Below, piece after piece: positions 35,075 to 46,994 of a stretch of 64,000 nt of DNA (the first letter of the stretch is position 1; each line of letters opens with the position of its first letter). Source of the DNA: Atherinomorus stipes (taxonomy: Eukaryota; Chordata; Actinopteri; Atheriniformes; Atherinidae); NCBI GenBank assembly GCA_023101725.1, contig JALJCO010008637.1, positions 1-64,000 of the forward strand, in the 5' to 3' direction. A program made the position numbers and the translations under genes. The notes under the pieces were generated by a model. That model had not been told where the DNA came from, made no database searches, and saw nothing but the letters and a program-made list of their open reading frames with translations.

Positions 35075-38000
35075 TGTGTGAAAACTACCTAAAATATTAA
35101 ATTGCATGACCTGGATAGAAGACTTTTTCAGTAGGCTAGGTTTGGTTGATCTACCAAGACAAGGCTCTTTAAGAGTCATTGACAATTTTAAAATGACCTG
35201 TTAATTTTTTTCAAGTGACCAGCATTCCAGCTATGAACAAAAACTAACTTAAAATAGATTGATATTAGTAACACTTATGTCTTATGAAACTATACATGCA
35301 TATAATGGTTATTTGATGATTTCTTTCTTCTCCTGTTGGGACTTCCCTTTTTTGCCTGATGCTGTGCTTGCTCTGCAGAGCAAATGTCAGTCCCTCAGCA
35401 TGTCCATTATTTACCAGGAGAGTTTGACATAGCTCTGCAAAATGGTCCTTACCATAATCTGAAAGGGATGTAATGGAAGGGCTGGGGTGGAGCCAAAATG
35501 GTTAGGAACTGCTGGAATAGACTGCACTATAGATCTGCTTGGTGATTTACAATGCTTCTCACAGCATCCGACCCCTCCTATGGATACTGAAAATGAGGAA
35601 AGACAATAAATCTGCATACGCTTCTCCATCAGTAATGAGCTTATGTTAGATTACAACTGAACACACATGATAGCATTATTTCTGATTTCTGTCTAGAGCT
35701 GGCTAAGCTGCAGCATAAAATAAGTTGTAGCTCAGTCTGTATTAAGCACAGTAAGTCAGCAGTCAGTGCAAATAATTTGTTAAAGAAGTAAACACAGCAT
35801 GAGAGACTGTCACCAGCCTGTTCCACCTGCAAAGGATAGAAGGGAAAATTTGGCTCTCTCAGTAAGTCAGTCATTAAACATTTATGATGTGTGCTTTTAT
35901 TTAATTGGTTCTGAAATATTAATAGAGTTGGCATTCACTGGTTGACATTTGACTGTAGGGAGGAGGAAAAAGTGAAAGAGAGAGAGGTGCATTAAGGATG
36001 GTGATGTGGTCAGTGTACCACTGAATTGTTGCTGTGTCAGCTCACGTCTGTATATTGTATATTTTATTTTTTTATTTTTGCTTTGTAGTGAACTGCAGAC
36101 AGGCTGCTTACAAAAGGGGACTATTAGACACCAATGGAATGACCCCAGTTGTAATTTTTACATAAATGGACAATAATATAGTGAGTGAGTGAGTTTGTTT
36201 GCTCCAACTTTGCATTTAGTTCTCACTTTGCGCTTTTGAAGCACATAACGACCTTATATGAAAGGAGCACTATGTTATAGTCAAATTTTAGTTACAGCTT
36301 AAGCAATATACATCTGTAATTTGTTTTTATCATGAAGCTAATTGTCTCTATATCAAAATAGTTGCAGTTCATTTTATACATTTTAATGGCTAAAATCACC
36401 TGAAAATGACATTAAAATTGGGAAACGAGAAAAATTAAACAACTAAGAACTTGATATTAAAATCCTTAGTTTTAGTTGGACCAGATTAGAGAACAAAACT
36501 TTATTGATAAATTTCAGTCATGAATTAAAACATTCAACAGACAACCTTAATTTATCAATGAAGGAAGCTCGTGGTTGGTCAGTTACCTCCATTGTTTTGT
36601 GGGTTCATAAATCAAGTCAGTCACTATCCAAAAGACAATCTTTGAGTACTAATATATTATTAATCGTGGAATTATTTTCAGTGGTATCATCCGTACGCTG
36701 AATGGAAGGAGAGAAGCCGTTGCTAAGTGCAGTGCTTTCATGTGGTGCTTTTCTAATCTTGTTGAACTCTTCAAACTGTTTACACCATAGCTTAAGCGCA
36801 TATTCCTACCATAAATACAAATCTGAACAGTGATATGTAAATGGAACTGTGGCACATGATGTGTAAAAGGGAAAGACAAAGTAAACATTTAATTGCACAG
36901 TCAAAACAACAATTTGACTGTGTATATGACAATAAATCAATGGAATCTTGAACGCATCAACAATCAGGGTTTTCAATGTCTTGCCTAAACTGAAAAATGG
37001 GAAAGACAGGGATCAAACCCCTGCTGTGGATGACTGCTGTGAGCTGCCTCATGATAACATCTTGTTGACCTATGAGCATAAGGTTTTGACCTACAGTGCT
37101 TCTTTGTGATTACTCTTTTGAAAGTGGGGTTTTAAAGCCAAAAACGGTTTTGGACACAGTGCTGTGTATCAGCTACCAATGCAACACTGATGCTACTTCT
37201 GACACGCTATTTCCAACAGGTAAAGACTCCTGTGTATTTAGCACCTAAAGGTTATGTCCATGTTTTGCACAAGTCTATGGTTGCTTTCAAAGCTACGTCA
37301 TCATACCAGCATGTTAATGCTCACAATGCTAAAATACTGATGTAACAATGATGATGTTGACATTACCAAATTGACATTAGGGCATAACACAAGGGCTTTT
37401 AAGTCCCATGCATTGAGCATGAGCGTTGGGCATTGGCCTCTTAACATCTTTATTTCAATGAGAAAAAACATGGAGTGATGGTGTTTGGTTCAAATAGCCT
37501 TTGTGAACATAAATAAAGTTGAGTTGAGAAAGAGACTCATGCAGTTATCCATTTTCACATGATCGCAGTGAAAAGCACATTTACAACTGATGACATAACA
37601 GCATACGAAAAGGGGAGTTGTAGGCACACCTTTTCGTGTTTCTAACTTGGTAATTTTTCTCCCAGTGAGTCTCTAACAACAAATGCAGCAAGGTGCCAAA
37701 CAAAGAATCATTATCGCTGGCCTAAAATATTTGAGTCTAACCCACTGCAGGAAGCAACATTCCGTTAATCCTAACTTCACGATGGTAGATGCAATTAATG
37801 CTTAATCATTGTGCAGATGTTGTCAATAAAGTATTGTGATTTTGTCACATAATGCCAGATATTGTCAGAACTGTGTAGATAACATGAAATGCTCTGATAG
37901 TGAAAAAGGACTGACATATTGTGTTGATGGGCCATTTTCTGATAATTGGCCCAGGCTTGTTTCACAGTCTAACAAAGAGACAGAAAAATATTTAAATCAG

Positions 38001-39480
38001 ATCAGTTTTGTTGGGAATCTTGCTGTATTATTAGACAAAGTGTGAGCACACAGAGGATGAGAGATGCAAACAGATTCGGGCTTGGCACAAAGCAGGATGC
38101 AAATGCAACTTGAGAGCGCTAAAGTATTCTCTGGAGGCCATGATCATCTGCACAAAATGTCATCTAATTATTGCTTTGATTTAAAGTCTGAATTGAAGAC
38201 CACAGACTGCAAACCTGCATTTGACCAAATGTCAAGAATAATTTGTAATTAGTACTGCTGACAAATGCTGTGCTCACAGCCACAATCAAAATTATTTAGG
38301 TTTTTTATATGCCCATTCTTGATTCAAGTTATCTGGGTGGTACAGAAGAAATAAATGGCAAAGGAACTTTGATATTTTTGTGGTGTGAAAATAGCGCCAA
38401 AAAAAAGAATATTGAAAAACCTCAAGATTTTTTGGGACTGTTTGTTGCTACTATTCATGGTATTTATTTTGAGAAGTCAAATGCAAATAAGTGTGATCAA
38501 TGCCACTTTTAGAGGAGCACTAAAAAAAATTAGCCTGCTATATTTCCTCGTCATGTTGAATAAAATCTCTGATTAGCTGGCTTACAAAAAGCATAAGAAA
38601 TTTAATCTATTCAGATATTAGAAAACAACACATTAGTCAGCCAGTACCAGGTGTATTTTAGGCCTCTGCAAGCTGTTACCATAGAAACAGTTCCCAAGGA
38701 AACACAGGAAGAAGCTGTGACAGGGGTCCTGCTCCACCTGTGGCTAATCCTCCGGGAGGCTAAGATAGCAGTGCAGGCTAGCTGTATGACTCAAAAATGT
38801 ATCCACATCGGTAAGGAGGTTTATTTGTCGTAGTAAGGGAGCAATTTACTTAGGGTCAGCCTTCGTTACCTGTACACAAACAGACTGCCCAGAGCTGGAA
38901 GCTAACTTAATGCATGCACACGTAATTAGCAATGGAAGGATATTTTTAGGAAACTTACTAGCTTTGTTATCTCTCTCGTCTCTCCTCTCTTTTTTGTTCT
39001 TTTATCTCATTTGGAGCCCAGCAGCAGTCTGTTGGTTCCCATTCTGGAATCACACTCTTTGCGTGTGTGTCTGTGTATACTTCTGTGTGTGTGTCCATAA
39101 GAGAGAACAAGCTAGTGAGATAGAGTGTGTGGGAGAGCTGGGTGCTGCAGTGTCTGGAAACAGCCTCGGGAGAGGATCTCTCTCTTCCACACATTTGTAC
39201 CAATACAAGCAACATGTTAAAACAACAGACACATCGTCAACACACATGCACTTATAAGAAGCATACCTGTTGTATTTGCGCTTGAGCGTTAGTTACGTCC
39301 TTGCTTGTTTTCTTTTTCTCACGCATAGACAGCTCCACACACACACGCACACACGTTTATATTGTAATCTGCAGCCTTAACTAGCATTCACTTTCCATGT
39401 GCATGAAACAGCTTTTTGTTACCTTAACCTGCAACAGGCATTGTTTGTGTGCATGCATGTTTCAGGGTGTGTGCATTAGG
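35075..39480. other. Long intron stretch without recognised features
   Basis: About 4.4 kb of AT-rich sequence. A weak LINE-like tail (GTATATGACAATAAA) occurs near 36921-36935. A possible tRNA-like B box on the minus strand (GGTTTGATCCC) lies near 37013. Neither is strong. Toward 39060-39100 short GT runs appear. Confidence 0.4.
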
Positions 39481-40617
39481 AGGAGAGGAGGGGGTTAGTC
39501 TTATGTTATTGGCTTACTGGAATGTAGGGGTGGGGCTTGTGCCAGTAATGATATCTGACAGTGAGGGAGAGGGAAGCATCAGGTTGCAGCTCCAATAAGA
39601 GACTGGAAAAGACAATTTGCTGAAAGACAGGCAGAGACAGGGAGACAGAAAGAGACAGGGTGGGTAGAGGTTAGAAAAAAAATAACATGGGGTACAAGAG
39701 ACTGAATGATGTACTGAGTGAAATAGACGGAAAGAGAGAATGAGACTTGGAGCATCAACAGACATGTAGACGGGAGGGGGAGGAAAAACAGAAGAGTTGC
39801 AGAATGATTCTTCTAACCATCCACCTACTTCAGATGATCTCCTCCTCGTCTGTATCCTTCCTCCTCCCTCCTTTTATCCGTTCAGCCACCCATCACTCCC
39901 TCCCTCCATCCTTCCATTGTTAATGGGAGCAGGCACAGTGACACGGGGGAGATTGACTGGTCATCTCCTTGGCTTCACAGAACAGGAGGTAGGGAGAAAG
40001 AGGTGGGGTGGGGAAAGACGGAGAGAAAGAGGGAACTCTCTTAAATAATCAATCCTCATATCCTGCCATTGCCTGGCCCTGACTCCCCCTCACTCTGTCT
40101 TCTCTCTAACAAGAGGCAAGGAAGGAGCTGTGGAGAGGAGATTTTGGACTCAGAGATGTGGATTTTGGACATTTCGCCTGGCTAGAAAGAAAATAGGATG
40201 ATGGACATAAACATGCAGGCTGATGGACCGATGGGTGGACAAATGCACCAAGACCCTGACCTGAAGTCTCATGCTCCATCTCTAAGCGGACTCTGTCTAC
40301 CTGCTCTGGACTCCCTACCTCCTCCCTCGCCTTCTCCTCATCTCTCCATCTGCCAGCTGCTCTGTCATCCCTGAGGGAGCTGAAGAAGATAAAGAAAGAA
40401 GAAAAAGGAAAGAATCAAGAAAAAATTAGGAAGTGAAGATAAAAATATCAACAAAGCAACGTAGTCATCAGAAACTAATGACAGAGATACGGAAAGGTGG
40501 ACTACACATTTGACAGCAACACAAAACCACAAAGGAGAGAAACTGGAAATGAAACAGTGGAGAAGGGCTACGACATAAACTCTAGCTTGCCGAAGGGACG
40601 AGGAGACAGCAGAGACG
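39481..40617 (+). promoter_or_regulatory. Probable promoter and 5' leader of the alternative dlg2 transcript
   Basis: This purine-rich, GC-raised region immediately precedes the coding exon at 40618 and shows no upstream splice acceptor required by that exon's ATG. An alternative first exon needs its own promoter nearby. I see no clear TATA box. The start site cannot be fixed from sequence alone. Confidence 0.4.
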
Positions 40618-40887
40618 ATGAACTATATTTTTGGCAACAACACCCTCTACCCCCGCAGTTCAAGGGTAGGCGGGGCATCTGGGGGTCAAGGGGCGGGTCT
40701 AGGAATCAAACAGAAGCTAGGGCCCAAGCGGGGCTCCTCAGAGGAGTTGGCACCTCCCCATACCTCGTCCCCCTCTACCTCCTCTCCTGCCTCCTCCTCA
40801 CCCTCCACATCCTCTTCCCGCTGGCAGCAACTCCTTACTTTCTTCTCCAGGAGGAGCGCCTTCACTGATTGTATCAACTCTAGTCAG
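40618..40887 (+). CDS. dlg2: Alternative first coding exon of dlg2-like gene (MNYIF form)
   Basis: The ATG at 40618 has A at -3 and A at +4. The frame stays open for 90 codons to TAGTCAG/GTAACA, phase 0. It begins MNYIFGNNTLYPRSS, continues through KQKLGPKRGSSEEL, a Ser/Pro-rich stretch, and ends SRWQQLLTFFSRRSAFTDCI plus NSSQ. I recall a human DLG2 isoform N-terminus with the same landmarks: MNYIFGNNTL, a GSS(D/E)EL block, SRWQQ, FF.RR and F.DCI. This form bypasses the KYRYQ exon and would join directly to the PDZ1 region. The Ser/Pro tract is expanded relative to my memory of the human form. The longer overlapping frame from 40497 starts at GTG and is not the product. Confidence 0.85.
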
Positions 40888-40988
40888 GTAACACAGAAGT
40901 CACAGTGTGTGTGTGGGTGTCCTAATGTTTGAGGGATAGATGGGGATCAGGGTGGGAAGTATGTAACTCGACCAGAGTTTTTCGTTTA

Positions 40989-41035
40989 TTTGTGTGTGTG
41001 TGTGTGTGTGTGTGTGGGTGTGTGTGTGTGTGCAG
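40989..41035. repeat. (TG)n microsatellite
   Basis: About 45 bases of TG with one GG interruption, in the intron just after the alternative first exon. Confidence 0.9.
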
Positions 41036-41438
41036 TTGATCAGCATGTCAGAAAACATTCTCTAGTTTCAGTTTCTAAGCCAAAACACGGATGCAGTCGG
41101 AGAAGCTTTTAAAAAAAGCTCAATCAGTTCTCTGTGGTTGAGATTTCTGATAATGTTGTCATGGAAATGAGCCCTGGCATAGAGTATAAGACCCAGTGTG
41201 TTGCCATGGCAAAATTATAATTTAGCAGAGTAGATTTCATTGGAGGTCTACACCAAAATAATAAATATCACTATGAAAAGGTGTGTGACTGACCTAATGG
41301 CAGAGGGATTTCTATCATCACATTTATATTTTCTGACATCACTGCATTTTTCCCCATAGGCATACAGTACTCAGAGTATCTACAGTGAGAATAACCCAGG
41401 TTTATGTTTCCTTAAATTAAAAGAAATTAATATATATA

Positions 41439-41648
41439 CTACTCACAAAAAGTTAAGGATTTTTCGCTTTTTTGTATGATGTCAGAATGAATCTAAAATC
41501 CACTACAACCTTTACAGGTCAACGGAATTAAACTTTCTTTAACCATTTCAATGCACATGTACATTGTTCAATGGTTAAATATTTATTCTGCATCATTCTG
41601 TTCTCCAAAAACCGAAAGTTGAATATCCCTAACTTTTTGTGAGTAGTG
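41439..41648 (-). mobile_element. 210-bp Tc1/mariner-type MITE (copy B)
   Basis: Begins CTACTCACAAAAAGTTAAGG and ends CTAACTTTTTGTGAGTAGTG, flanked by TA (41437-41438 and 41649-41650). The interior is the reverse complement of copy A at 34873-35072. Confidence 0.85.
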
Positions 41649-41782
41649 TAATTGTTCAAACTACAGAAAGTATTAATGATGCTGTCATAACTCAAAAATA
41701 TGTAATGCCATATTACTTTTAAAGTTGTCCATCAAAAACATGGTTTATGATAAATCAATTTTAGCATTTATTTATTCATTTA

Positions 41783-41819
41783 TTTACTTACTTACCTACT
41801 TACTTACTTACTTACTTAT
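41783..41819. repeat. (ACTT)n microsatellite
   Basis: Tetranucleotide run of about nine units with one interruption, preceded by an imperfect ATTT run. Confidence 0.85.
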
Positions 41820-42960
41820 GAGCTTCTTGTTACCAACTCCATATAAGAAGACGAATCACGAGAATGACTGAAGAGAATGTGAATAAATATTTAACAAACC
41901 TTTGCATACACATGTTTTTCATGTCCCAAGAAGATGGGGTCAGTAGGATTAAATTGAGGGCAGATGTTTTGTGTTGTGTTAATGAACCAGTGGTCAAACA
42001 ATGAATACATATTAAATGAGGAGAATAAAATGAATAGCAGTCTTATCCCAGGCGATTTAGTGGTGATATTTATGAGCGGAATGCACTGATTAGATAAAAC
42101 TCAATGCTTAACTGTTGAGGGTATGGTGAAGTGGAACTGCCACTGACCTCTTTGATCGACTAAACACTGTCTCATATCAAGGAAATTGTCCAATGAATCA
42201 CCTTAATGAATTTTCATGCACTGATGCCTTGTTGGTTAAATATGTTGGGTGTTTTGCTGCTCAGTTTCTAGTTTCAACAGAGAACATGCTGTAAATATAA
42301 ATTTCTCGACTAAGAACTAAAGTAAGGCTGCCCCGATTAGTCAGTTAATCATGCTCATGTGGACGATTAAAATATTTGGAAACTAATTTAATAATTGACA
42401 AATCGTTTACTGTTTTTAAGCTTTGTTTTTTCTCTCAAAATTGCCTTGTCTGTGTTTCTGTTTGTTCAGGTTTTCTTGGATTGTATATTGACATATATAA
42501 ACACACACACTACCAGTCAAAAGTTTTTTTCCTTCAGAATGAATAAAAAATGCTGCTGTCATTGTATCCGTTTAACATTAGAAGGTAACTCCGCTTTTTG
42601 TAGCACCCTCCCTGATCACATAATATGTCATACACCCCTTTCCCACTCCCGCTAATTTCAGTGGGAAAACGGCAATAGTTATTTATGTATAGCTGCACTT
42701 TGCAAATTCCAAAAGTGCTGCACCCTTTTTCTATTTTTGCTATTTTTAAAGGTTGAATCTGTAACATTTTTATTAAATGCTATATTTAAAAGAAAAAAAA
42801 AACCTCCACGAGGCATTTGGAGGGGTGCAGTATGAAAGTACATAATTTCCTTGAAAAATATGTGGCCTGAAAATAAATCTAAAAGAAATTTTAATGGGTT
42901 CGACAATGCCATTTTATTAACACCTAGAGGTCAATACAGGCCGCCATTGCGGGTTGCCAA
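41820..42960. other. Intron sequence with transposon-end fragments
   Basis: Contains a hAT-like end (GGCTGCCCCGATTAGTCAG near 42328) and a Tc1-type terminus (CACTACCAGTCAAAAGTTTT near 42508) that is part of a 45-bp exact repeat with 44074-44118. No exon is supported. Confidence 0.45.
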
Positions 42961-42966
42961 ATATGT

Positions 42967-43633
42967 GCTGTGTCCCAAATCGCCTACCTCCATACTCAAT
43001 ACTCAAAATCCCAAATAAGTAAACTAACCATACTATGTACTCAGTGGCTTAGTACTTGATTTTCGAGTTTGCAGTGCTGTTCCAAATCGCATACTCCAGT
43101 GCGGAGTACTCATGGGAGATGAAAGCATGATGTCGACTTCTTCTACAGAAATTTTTGACCGGCTTACAGCCACAGTGCACTGCTGCCATTTTCTGCTGGC
43201 GCTTTTCACCTTTGAGTGTTATTTCTCATCATGTAAACATGAACATCCTTCGTGAAGCTTTACTCTGAAATCAATGTCCTCCTGCTGTTGGCTGCCTGAA
43301 GCTGAGGCTGTGCAAGCTGCCATTTTTCCTCTCGTGATGAGTGCGGCGAGAGTCTTCTTCTACTTCTTCTCTTGAGTTTTATGGCAGTTTAACCATTTCA
43401 GGGAGCATTACCGTCACCTATACTGAACTTTTTTTTTTTTTTTTTTACTGAACTGAATTCGGGACGAAGGAGTGCAGTAGTGTCAACAGTCACCTAGTCA
43501 AAATCTTGATGGGTTTAAGTACGTGATCCGGGTACTTTTGCATACTCAGTTTTCACATACTGTTTTTCATTTTGATGCAGCATGCTCAAAATTTTGAGTA
43601 TTGAGTATGGAAGTAGGCGATTTGGGACACAGC
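42967..43633. mobile_element. 667-bp TIR element (GCTGTGTCCC family)
   Basis: The two ends are near-perfect inverted repeats of about 43 bases. The left begins GCTGTGTCCCAAATCGCCTA; the reverse complement of the right begins GCTGTGTCCCAAATCGCCTA and goes on with the same CTCAATACTCAAAAT phrase. No coding frame with motifs, and no clear target duplication at the junctions. It is a non-autonomous DNA transposon of unassigned superfamily, only loosely similar at its ends to 33922-34449. Confidence 0.8.
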
Positions 43634-43639
43634 AATGGT

Positions 43640-46235
43640 CTTATGTGGCAGTAGTATGTTTGGCACAGCTAGGCTGGCACTGGGAAAAATGGTAGCATCG
43701 GCAAGTCAAGCAGCTGCTTTAGAGCCCTGGAGATATTGTTATCTGTCTCTGAAGAGGAGTGGCCTGAGAAGAGCAAAAACTGGAGTAAATTTAAGTGAGG
43801 CCTACACTAGATGGACCCACATAAACATTTTTCACTGCATCAAAACACGGAAATTGCGACTTTTCTCCTGGATCGGTAAACTAGCTCACTTGGTACAGTG
43901 GCTAAAGTTAGCTGTATTCCATATCCAGCCTTTAAGTTTTAAGATACAAAGATTAATGTTCACTTTCTTCTTTTCAAATAGTGCACAAGTGAGGAGTATA
44001 ATCATTGCCAACTGTGCAATGCTTTACTTTAGTACCACTTGAAGTAGTCATGTACCTTCCAGTTCCAGTAATCATATTGACATATATAAACACACACACT
44101 ACCAGTCAAAAGTTTTTTGACTACAAATTAATCATATTGGCTAATGTCTTTGGTGCAGCTAAGACAAAGACAGAATGCATAACTTAGATAAATAGTTCCA
44201 CTGTTCATCAATACCATAACATAACCTGTGTACAAAAATTACGCAAACAACTGGAAAAGATGCATCCTAAAAACTATTTACAAACTTCCTGTGCATTTAG
44301 GCTACTCTTCTATTGCTATTCCAGAAGTGCATTCATGTTTTTTTTTGTACCAAGTCAATAAATGGGTTGGGCTCTTGTGTTTTAAAGGAAAAAGTTATAT
44401 TTAGCATGTTGTGCTTTACAATGAACATCTCTTTGAAAAGACAATTTTTTTCTGAGGACATAAAGTCCTGAAATCTCAGCCCATTAGAGAACTGCTGCTG
44501 TGAGGTGATGTGATTATCCATTAGTGAGTCTAACTCACCTGCTGATGCTGTTTACTAACCATAAATAAATCATCAGCTAAATTAAACTTCAGCCTTTGTT
44601 CAAAAAAATCATTTGCCTTTGTAACGAAATTGTGTGCTGATGTCATATTTATGTTTGAACCCAGTTTTTCAGAAGTAAAACTACGTATCTGAATTTTAAC
44701 TCAACATGACTCCTGATAACTAATTCCTACATGTAAAAGTATGAATAAAATGCAGTGAGTAAATGCAATTTAATGTTTTATTTTAAATATCATTAAAAAC
44801 ATTTTAATGTAGCAGATATGGCAGACTTGGTGAAGAGGTTGAATACTGTACATCCAAAGAGGAAAGGATTACGTTCTTAAGAACTGAGGCATCCATTACC
44901 TTGGCAGATGACTGCACTTTAGTTTGCTTTTGAGTGTTTATTTTTTATTTATATATCTATTTTTCAAACATAAAAAAATTTCACACTTGTTGGACTGTAG
45001 AAGTTGAACAATGTTTCTGTTGCTAACTGTGCTCCACCCTGCAGCAGCTTTACAGATATCAGCAAATTCACAGCTCAGCCCATGGAAAAAGTCCCCCCAC
45101 CCCCTTGTAGTAATCATATTGGCTAATGTTTTCCTGAGGTATTGCAATATTCCTGTCTAAGGCACTTACTCTTTGACTGATTGGCTGTTAAGCAAAACAT
45201 ACACACACACACACACTCACATCTGTGGGGCCTGTTGATGGAAGCAGGAGCTGTTTTTGTCTTTGAGATGAAGAGGGTTTAAGTCAGCAGATTTGAAGCA
45301 CACATATATACAAATGGCATTATATAGGTTGATGTACAGTAAAATGTATTTTTGTTTTCTTTATTTTTGTGTGTATTAACTTGCAAGTGTTCAGGGTAAT
45401 GGTAAATTTAGATTTGAAAATATAATTAAACACAACACCATCATTAAGAAGGCTTTGATGCTGACGTAACTCATAATTATGACAATCAAACAAACGTACT
45501 GTATATTGATTGTCTTTCTTTAACATCCAAATGATTGTGAATATCTTTCTGGTTAAAGGCAAGATGCAGACATTTTGTCTTTAGAAGTCTGATGCCAGTG
45601 AATTAACACCATTCTTTAAATGTTTTGTTATGTACACGGATAACATTTTTGTCTCATGTAACAGTTGATTGGTAAAGTATAGCAAAACTACCGTATAGAG
45701 GTCATCCCAGTACCCTAGAGCTCTAAAAGCTTTAAGGAGGTGTTTAGTGGTCACAGGAAATGGAAGTAAAGTGGGATGAACAGGAGTAGGGAGATGAAGA
45801 GTGGTATTAAGATGCTGAAAGAGTGGATGAATGAGTGATGGAGACTTTGAGAGGAATCTAATTCCCGTACCTCTCTGAGATAATGAAATCCTCACCCAAC
45901 ATTAGAAGCAAATTTCAAGTCAGATGACATGCAAAGAAATATAATGTTATAATATATACACTGTAGTAATCATCTATTATCTATGTACATACAAAGTGAA
46001 TAGGGTGTCATTGACATGCAACCTGTCTGATGTTCCAATTTAGCTGCAGAAAAGTTTTGAAATTATATTTAAAAAAAAAAAAAAAAAACCCTGTTTAATG
46101 TCTGATGACTTTGCTTTTGCTAACAATGACCAGTGTCATTATATCTGTGATTTGTCCACCAAGACTGCATATCAATGCACAGAAATTCTAAAAAGTTTAA
46201 TTTTCATCATATGATAGCAATATTTTCCAGATGAT
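43640..46235. other. Intron sequence, no gene recognised
   Basis: AT-rich. The phrase TAATCATATTGGCTAATGT occurs at about 44128 and again near 45111. A CA run lies at about 45201-45216 and an A run at 46071-46088. No exon is supported. Confidence 0.4.
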
Positions 46236-46239
46236 ATTT

Positions 46240-46990
46240 TGGTGAATGGAATCCCAGAGAGACATGGTCAAAAGCCTTCTACAAATCCACAAAGCACGTG
46301 TTGGCTGGCTGGGCTAACTCCCATGGCCCTTAAAAAGGGGTAGAGCTAGTCCACTTTTCCTTGACTGGGGTGAAAACCACACTGCCTCTCCTAAACCTGT
46401 GTTTTAACTTTCCAACAGACCTTCCTTCCCAGGACCCTCCAAATAGACCTTTACAGGGGGGCTGAGGAACATGGCCCCCTGTAGTTGGAACACACCTTCT
46501 GGTCCCCCTTCTTTAGGGCTGGGACTACCATCCTAAGCTGCCAGGCCAGAGGCTCTGTTCAAGTTCAATTTATTTTTAGGCACACTAACAACATCCTTTT
46601 GGAACCGGAGGTGCTGTACAACCCAAATAAATGATTGGATACTTAATACAAGTCCCTGATGTCTCCCCAGTGCAGCTCAGTCCTCGAGAGCTACAATCCT
46701 GCAGCTTTTAGGTGTGTTGCAGAAGGGATGCATATAAAAGTTGCAGGATTGTGGCTCTTGAGGACTGAGCTTGGCCACCCCTGCTACGTCATCCAAGACA
46801 GACTGACAGCATCCATCCACTCTGGGCAGATCTTGTCCACCCCCTTGCCACTGTGAGCTTTATAGCTACCTCAGTGGCCTGTTCTTGTATACAAATTCAC
46901 ATTTCCTTACTCATGCTTTGTGTCCGACATGGATGATCTGTAGCCCCATCTTATCCCAATCTCAACAAACATGGGAAAAGGAAGGATGGA
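46240..46990 (-). mobile_element. Rex3-like (RTE) LINE reverse-transcriptase fragment, interrupted
   Basis: On the minus strand, 46900 to about 46790 reads GVDKICPEWMDAVSLSWMT, like the GVDEIRPEML.ALD..GLSWLT of Rex3. After an interruption, 46575-46240 reads WQLRMVVPALKKGDQKVCSN, YRG, then phrases matching GKVY..VLERRV, QCGFHPSQGKVDQLY and VEGFDH. The reading frame has stops and shifts. The gap at about 46570-46790 holds an inserted sequence with its own inverted repeat. The 5' and 3' ends of the LINE are missing. Confidence 0.75.
46665..46793. mobile_element. Small palindromic MITE inserted in the Rex3 fragment
   Basis: GCTCAGTCCTCGAGAGCTAC and its near-inverse GTGGCTCTTGAGGACTGAGC face each other about 70 bases apart, next to GGCCACCCCTG. 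The termini resemble short fish hAT MITEs whose ends read CAGGGGTGGCC. Edges are approximate. Confidence 0.5.
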
Positions 46991-46994
46991 TATT

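Noticed and set aside
37000..37040. tRNA gene or SINE head on the minus strand
   Set aside because: Only a B-box-like GGTTTGATCCC is present; no convincing A box at the right spacing and no cloverleaf.
39797..40048. 83-codon plus-strand frame upstream of the alternative dlg2 exon
   Set aside because: Composed of Ser/Pro/Leu from pyrimidine-rich sequence; no family similarity and no phase link to the next exon.
40497..40868. 123-codon frame overlapping the alternative dlg2 exon
   Set aside because: It starts at GTG, and the ATG frame at 40618 carries the family motifs and ends at the splice donor in phase.
44938..45147. 69-codon minus-strand frame (GWGDFFHGLSCEFADICKAA)
   Set aside because: It looks faintly coding but I could not tie it to any family, start or splice site.
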